Positions 60,167-64,000 of a DNA stretch of 64,000 bases are shown in pieces (within the stretch, counting starts at the first letter, position 1; every line of letters begins with the position of its first letter). Under the pieces are notes generated by a model. That model was given only the letters and a program-made list of their open reading frames with translations. It was not told where the DNA came from and ran no database searches. The stretch is from the NCBI RefSeq assembly GCF_913773735.1, contig NZ_CAJYEB010000034.1:159587-223586 (forward strand), in the 5' to 3' direction. The DNA is from an uncultured Massilia sp. Its GTDB lineage: Bacteria; Pseudomonadota; Gammaproteobacteria; Burkholderiales; Burkholderiaceae_D. The position numbers and the translations under genes were made by a program.

Positions 60167-61636
60167 TCAGTCTTCAGGCAATGCTTCTTCGCGCCACTGC
60201 AGGCCGTCGCGGCCGATCAGCGCGGACGATGCCGCCGGGCCCCAGGTGCCCGAGGTGTAGGGCGCCGGCGCCGAGTCGTCCTGTTCCCAATGTTCGAGGA
60301 TCGGCTCGACCCATTCCCAGGCCGCTTCCAGCTCGTCGCCGCGCATGAACAGCGTCAGCTGGCCGCGCAGCACGTCGAGCAGCAGGCGCTCGTAGGCTTC
60401 CATGCGCGGGGAGGTGAACTGTTCGCGGAAGTCGAGTTCGAGCTCGGCCTGCTTCAGGCGCATCGAGTCGCCCGGTGTCTTGGCCATCAGGTTCATCGAC
60501 AGGCCCTCGTCCGGCTGCAGGCGGATCACCAGGCTGTTGGGCTGGAAGCTGGACGTCGGCTGGTTGAAGATCGAGTGCGGGATCTGCTTGAAGCGCACGA
60601 CGATCTCGGCCAGGCGGTCGGCCATGCGCTTGCCGGTGCGCAGGTAGAACGGCACGCCGGCCCAGCGCCAGGTGTCGATCTCGGCCTTCATCGCCACGAA
60701 GGTCTCGGTCTTCGAGTGCCGGGGCGCGTTCGGCTCGTCGCGGTAGCCCGGCACCGGCTGGCCGTCGACGTAGCCGGAGCGGTACTGGCCGCGCACGATG
60801 TTCTGCGCCAGCGTGGTCGGGGTGAAGCGCTTGAGCGAGCGCAGCACCTGCAGCTTGGCGTCGCGCACGGCGTCCGGCGCGATCGACGTCGGCGGTTCCA
60901 TCGCCACGATGCACAGCAGTTGCAGCAGGTGGTTCTGCAGCATGTCGCGCAGCGCGCCGGAATTGTCGTAGTAGCCCAGGCGGTTGCCCACGCCGATCTT
61001 CTCGGCGATGGTGATCTGCACGTCCGAGATCCATTCGCGGCGCCACAGCGGCTCGAACAGGATGTTACCGAAGCGCAGGGCCAGCAGGTTCTGCACGGTC
61101 TCCTTGCCCAGGTAGTGGTCGATCCGGTAGATCTGCGACTCGGCGAACACCTTGCCGACGTCGAGGTTGATCTGCCTGGCCGACGCCAGGTCGCGGCCCA
61201 GCGGCTTTTCCAGCACCACGCGCGAGTTCGGCGTGGCCAGGCCCACGGCGGCCAGGTTGTCGCAGATGCGCGCGAACAGCGAGGGCGGGGTGGCCAGGTA
61301 GTACACGCGCGTCAGCGAGGCGTCCTTGCGCAGCGCCTCGACCAGCGGGGCGTAGCTGGCGACGTCGCTGGCGTTCACGGCCACGTAGGTGACGCGGTCC
61401 AGGAATTGCTGCCATGCCCTGGCGTCCACCGCTTCCTTGATGTTCGGCTTCGCATTCGTCTCGATCATCTGCAGGAAGGCTTCCTGCGACATCGGGTCGA
61501 GGCCCACGCAGATGATGCGCGCGCTCGCCGGCAGGTCGCCGGCGACGTCGCGCGCGACCATCGCAGGCAGCAGCTTGCGCATCGCAAGGTCGCCGCTGCC
61601 GCCGAAGAAAACGAGGTCGAAGTCGGAAAGAGCCAT
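60167..61636 (-). CDS. zwf: Glucose-6-phosphate 1-dehydrogenase
   Basis: This 489-residue enzyme oxidises glucose-6-phosphate to 6-phosphogluconolactone with NADP(+), feeding the pentose phosphate and Entner-Doudoroff routes. The cofactor loop is FFGGSGDLAMRKLLPA, the active-site motif is YRIDHYLGKETVQN, and the length is standard. It is followed by hexR. The paired HexR-like sites at 61665-61711 lie just upstream. Transaldolase is encoded 7 kb away. Confidence 0.97.
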   Translation of the reverse strand: MALSDFDLVFFGGSGDLAMRKLLPAMVARDVAGDLPASARIICVGLDPMSQEAFLQMIETNAKPNIKEAVDARAWQQFLDRVTYVAVNASDVASYAPLVEALRKDASLTRVYYLATPPSLFARICDNLAAVGLATPNSRVVLEKPLGRDLASARQINLDVGKVFAESQIYRIDHYLGKETVQNLLALRFGNILFEPLWRREWISDVQITIAEKIGVGNRLGYYDNSGALRDMLQNHLLQLLCIVAMEPPTSIAPDAVRDAKLQVLRSLKRFTPTTLAQNIVRGQYRSGYVDGQPVPGYRDEPNAPRHSKTETFVAMKAEIDTWRWAGVPFYLRTGKRMADRLAEIVVRFKQIPHSIFNQPTSSFQPNSLVIRLQPDEGLSMNLMAKTPGDSMRLKQAELELDFREQFTSPRMEAYERLLLDVLRGQLTLFMRGDELEAAWEWVEPILEHWEQDDSAPAPYTSGTWGPAASSALIGRDGLQWREEALPED

Positions 61637-61664
61637 GGTGTCGGAATCGGGAGGTGAGGAATAA

Positions 61665-61711
61665 TGTAAATTTACTACGCAATAAGGTATTTCGCAAGTA
61701 AATTTACTACG
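61665..61711 (-). promoter_or_regulatory. Two HexR-like operator sites upstream of zwf
   Basis: TGTAAATTTACTACG (61665-61679) and AGTAAATTTACTACG (61697-61711) agree at 14 of 15 bases and each contains the perfect palindrome GTAAATTTAC. They are direct repeats 32 bases apart, about three helical turns. HexR sites in gammaproteobacteria have the form TGTA(A/G)T-N-TTACA, which these resemble. The regulator encoded in the same operon is the likely ligand. Confidence 0.75.
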
Positions 61712-61797
61712 TCAGGAGGCTGTCTGGAAGATATGGTGCCATATCCGCATGCGGCGGGGCGCGGCGCTCCGGGCGGGGCGCCGCGCGGGTGGGGGGC

Positions 61798-63666
61798 TCA
61801 GTGGTAGGGCGTGAAGGCGAAGCCGTTGCCGACGATCTGGGCGACGGCCTGCTGGTTTTCCGCGCTCTCGCTGAACGAGGTCAGCAGCTGGGCGACGGGG
61901 ACGTCGCCGTGGTCGAGCGCCGCCAGCCAGTAGTCGTAGCCGGCCTGGTCGGGCGCGCGGTGCAGCACGTTCCGGTACACGGCCTGGATCAGGTCGGCGT
62001 TGCCCGCCTGCGCGCCGTACAGCCTGGCCGCTTCGTCCGAGCGCATGAACTGGCTGGCGATGGCCTCCAGCGACTGGCCGGCGTCCCTGGCCTGGATCCA
62101 GAAACCGAGGCCGGCACTGTCGGGCGTGCGGCCGAACGCGGCCTGGTAGAGCCGGTAGACCATGCCGGCATTGCCGTCGATGTCGATGGCGACGGTGGCG
62201 TCGTCGAACGCCAGGCGCTCGACGTGGGACAGCACGACGGCGCCGTCCTTGCCGCCGACGTGGAAGCCGTCGGCGGCGTGCGCGATCGTGTAGTCGGCGC
62301 GCTTACCGCCGAACTGCACGGTGTCGATGCCGGCCTTGCCGTCGATCGCAGCGATGCCGGCGGCCATCCCGAGCCAGTCGGCGCCGTCGCCGCCGGCCAG
62401 CACCTGGTGCGGCGCGTCGTTGGCGGCGCCGGGGCCGAGCGCGGCGCCGCGCACGATGCTGGCGATGACGTCCCTGGCGCTGGCGTGCGGCGATTGCTGG
62501 AACAGCAGCGCGGCCAGGCCGGCGACGTAGGGGCCGGCGAACGAGGTGCCGCCGTCGTCGTAGAACGCGTAGGCGCCGTCTCCCGTCGGGACGTAGCCGC
62601 TCGAACCGGCCATCACCCAGGGAAAGGGCGCCTGGCCGGGCTGGTTCGAGGAGGCGTAGGGGCTGCCCGCCAGCGCGTTCAGGTTGCCGACGGCGATGGC
62701 CTCGCCCGATTGCGCGCTGAGCGCCGGGCCGGTGGCGCCGTAGTGGCTGTTGTTGCCGCCGGCGATGACGACCACCACGTCGTGCTGGTAGGCGTAGTGG
62801 ATGGCGTCGTCGATCTGGCCGTCGATGGCGGTGCTGCCGCTGCCCAGCGGCAGGCTGATCACCCTGGCGCCGTTGTCGACGGCCCAGCGGATGCCCAGCG
62901 CCACCTTGTCGCTGCTGTTGTTGCCGTCGCCGATGCGCACGCTCAGCAGGCTGGCGTCCGGCGCCACGCCCATGGTGTCGCGGCCGCCGTGGGCGGCATG
63001 GCTGGCAGCGATGATCGACGCCACGCCCAGCGCGTGGTACTGGTAGGTGCCGGGCGTGGGGCGCGGATCGGCGTCGTTGTCGAGCAGGTCGACGCCGCCG
63101 GCCAGGTTGCCGTCGATCTCCGGATGCGCGGCGATGCCGATGTCGACCACGGCCACCTTCACGCCCTTGCCGGTATAGCCCGCGGCCCAGGCCGACGAGG
63201 CGCTGATCAGGTTCAGCGCCAGGTTGTTGTTCTGGCCGTTCATCGGCAGCGTGGCGCCGAGGTCGGCCACGCCCAGCGACGCGGCGACGTTGATCAGGCC
63301 ATAGCCCTGGGCCGTCGACCAGTCGCCCAGCGGGGTGGCGCCGACGTGCTCCGAAAAGTCGAAGAAGGACGGCGCGCCGCCGGCGCCGACGGTGATCTCG
63401 CCAGGCAGCGTCGCGAGGAACTTGAAGCCGGTCGTCCCGTCCGCGCCGACGACCTTCCAGGCGTGGCCGCCCACGGTGTCGGTCCGCCAGCTGGCGCCCG
63501 GCGCGATCTCGCCATACGGCTGTTCGACGCCGGCGCGGTCGATCCAGAACACCTTCAGGGCGGACGCTGCGTGGTTGGTGATGACGATCTGGGTGCGCTG
63601 GCCGGTGTCGGTGGACAGGATGGCAGCGCCGAGGGGAAGGAAGTCGAGAGTGGTCGTCGTGGACAT
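61798..63666 (-). CDS. S8 subtilisin-like protease with N-terminal VHL-beta-like domain and C-terminal DUF4214
   Basis: This 622-residue protein has no classical signal peptide. Residues 16-94 resemble the beta domain of eukaryotic pVHL (FWIDRAGVEQPYGEIAPG, GGHAWKV), keeping Trp41, Tyr51, Thr64, His68 and Trp70 at the human pocket spacing. The S8 protease follows, with Asp175 (AVVDIG), His211 (YHALGVAS), oxyanion Asn305 (AGGNN) and Ser375 (GGTSFAGP), all four present. A linker (DTVQFGGKRADYTI) leads to DUF4214 from about residue 502 (MVYRLYQAAFGRTPD), often found in proteins secreted by type I systems. The start at 63666 is favoured over 63702, although neither has a strong ribosome-binding site. 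Confidence 0.88.
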   Translation of the reverse strand: MSTTTTLDFLPLGAAILSTDTGQRTQIVITNHAASALKVFWIDRAGVEQPYGEIAPGASWRTDTVGGHAWKVVGADGTTGFKFLATLPGEITVGAGGAPSFFDFSEHVGATPLGDWSTAQGYGLINVAASLGVADLGATLPMNGQNNNLALNLISASSAWAAGYTGKGVKVAVVDIGIAAHPEIDGNLAGGVDLLDNDADPRPTPGTYQYHALGVASIIAASHAAHGGRDTMGVAPDASLLSVRIGDGNNSSDKVALGIRWAVDNGARVISLPLGSGSTAIDGQIDDAIHYAYQHDVVVVIAGGNNSHYGATGPALSAQSGEAIAVGNLNALAGSPYASSNQPGQAPFPWVMAGSSGYVPTGDGAYAFYDDGGTSFAGPYVAGLAALLFQQSPHASARDVIASIVRGAALGPGAANDAPHQVLAGGDGADWLGMAAGIAAIDGKAGIDTVQFGGKRADYTIAHAADGFHVGGKDGAVVLSHVERLAFDDATVAIDIDGNAGMVYRLYQAAFGRTPDSAGLGFWIQARDAGQSLEAIASQFMRSDEAARLYGAQAGNADLIQAVYRNVLHRAPDQAGYDYWLAALDHGDVPVAQLLTSFSESAENQQAVAQIVGNGFAFTPYH

Positions 63667-63727
63667 GCTGGAAAAATTGGCAAGAATATTTCCAGCGAAC
63701 AATACACGCTCGGTATATCGTTAGCAA

Positions 63728-63756
63728 GTAGGGTGGACGGCTTCGCCGTCCACGCG
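63728..63756. repeat. GTGGACGG/CCGTCCAC hairpin upstream of the protease gene
   Basis: GTAGGGTGGACGGC, loop TTC, and GCCGTCCACGCG form a hairpin of the same family as that at 32354-32382. It borders the 60-bp tandem array. Confidence 0.8.
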
Positions 63757-63763
63757 TTCAGAT

Positions 63764-64000
63764 CACGCGTGCGTCCATGCGAACGCTGGCTGGACGCGTG
63801 GACGGCAGAGCCGTCCACCCTACCACGCGTGCGTCCATGCGAACGCTGGCTGGACGCGTGGACGGCAGAGCCGTCCACCCTACCACGCGTGCGTCCATGC
63901 GACCGCTGGCTGGACGCGTGGACGGCAGAGCCGTCCACCCTACCACGCGTGCGTCCATGCGACCGCTGGCTGGACGCGTGGACGGCAGAGCCGTCCACCC
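63764..64000. repeat. 60-bp tandem repeat array, at least four units, continuing past the window
   Basis: From 63764 the sequence repeats every 60 bases; the units starting at 63781 and 63841 are identical, and the next two differ by one base (GAACGCTGG to GACCGCTGG). Each unit carries one GTGGACGGCAGAGCCGTCCAC hairpin. Reading through the units on the minus strand gives a 20-residue repeat ([20 protein letters not shown]), but no start signal supports translation. The gap 63667-64000 holds no other gene. Confidence 0.9.

Noticed and set aside
63555..63998. Open frame with a 20-residue peptide repeat across the 60-bp array
   Set aside because: It arises because the unit length is a multiple of three; there is no start signal and it overlaps the protease start.
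63764..64000. Possible CRISPR array
   Set aside because: The whole 60-bp unit repeats; there are no unique spacers and no cas genes.

Overview
The window is high-GC, densely coded chromosome from a motile Gram-negative bacterium. It looks like a betaproteobacterium of the order Burkholderiales, most likely an Oxalobacteraceae/Massilia-type organism. The indications are a polar-type flagellar cluster (fliK-J-I-H-G-F, fliE, fliK2, fliT-S-D, flaG, fliC), a PEP-CTERM exported protein, the gmk-rpoZ-spoT and yicC-kinase-phosphatase-rph groupings, a zwf-hexR pair, and a subtilisin-like protease with a C-terminal DUF4214 region. The assignment rests on gene content and order read from the sequence, not on a database search. 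No rRNA, tRNA, prophage, insertion-sequence transposase or CRISPR array was seen.

Layout. 1-6209: flagellar export/MS-ring/switch genes on the minus strand (fliK start, fliJ, fliI, fliH, fliG, fliF), with fliE divergent. 6385-9987: pqiABC, an intermembrane lipid-transport operon. 10000-10659: a PEP-CTERM protein. 10851-18759: second flagellar block on the minus strand (ycgR-like brake, FlhB-like fragment protein, FliK-like protein, fliT, fliS, an 880-residue fliD, flaG, fliC). 19041-23552: signalling (GGDEF protein, NarL-type regulator with its kinase, small membrane protein). 23626-24798: greB and a heme oxygenase. 24915-28316: gmk-rpoZ-spoT. 28585-32350: yicC, a Ser/Thr kinase with a PP2C phosphatase, and rph. 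32354-40238: an apparently accessory segment that separates rph from rdgB-hemW. It holds repeats, a double-permease ABC transporter with a shortened ATPase, an alpha-oxoamine synthase, an OmpR-type two-component pair and two proteins of unknown function. 40499-42318: rdgB-hemW. 42352-44685: acetamidase-like protein and a degenerate M28-like protein. 44878-51613: RND efflux operon with its divergent TetR repressor. 51626-57094: TetR/SDR pair, transaldolase, free-methionine-sulfoxide reductase, epoxide hydrolase and MarR-GNAT protein. 57221-59136: TetR/MFS operon. 59301-61636: zwf-hexR. 61798-63666: secreted protease with an N-terminal VHL-beta-like domain. 63764-64000: a 60-bp tandem repeat running off the window.

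Four dispersed repeat families punctuate the intergenic spaces: (i) GGGGTCAGAGCCC-type hairpins, (ii) CGTCGCCCCGGCGCAGG-type inverted pairs, (iii) GTGGACGG/CCGTCCAC hairpins, and (iv) a single inverted-repeat-bounded element between fliI and fliJ. Family (iii) has expanded twice: into a 132/131-bp tandem duplication that overlaps the 3' end of an ABC ATPase gene, and into the 60-bp array at the right edge.

The most interesting items are as follows. The VHL-beta-like domain at the N terminus of the S8 protease keeps, with ungapped spacing, the residues that form the hydroxyproline pocket of human pVHL. The ABC ATPase appears cut off by the tandem repeat. FliD is very large and shares sequence modules with FliC. 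Several paired operators are sharp enough to predict the regulator (HexR at zwf, TetR at the SDR, TetR at the MFS gene, and two 16-bp dyads upstream of the oxoamine synthase).
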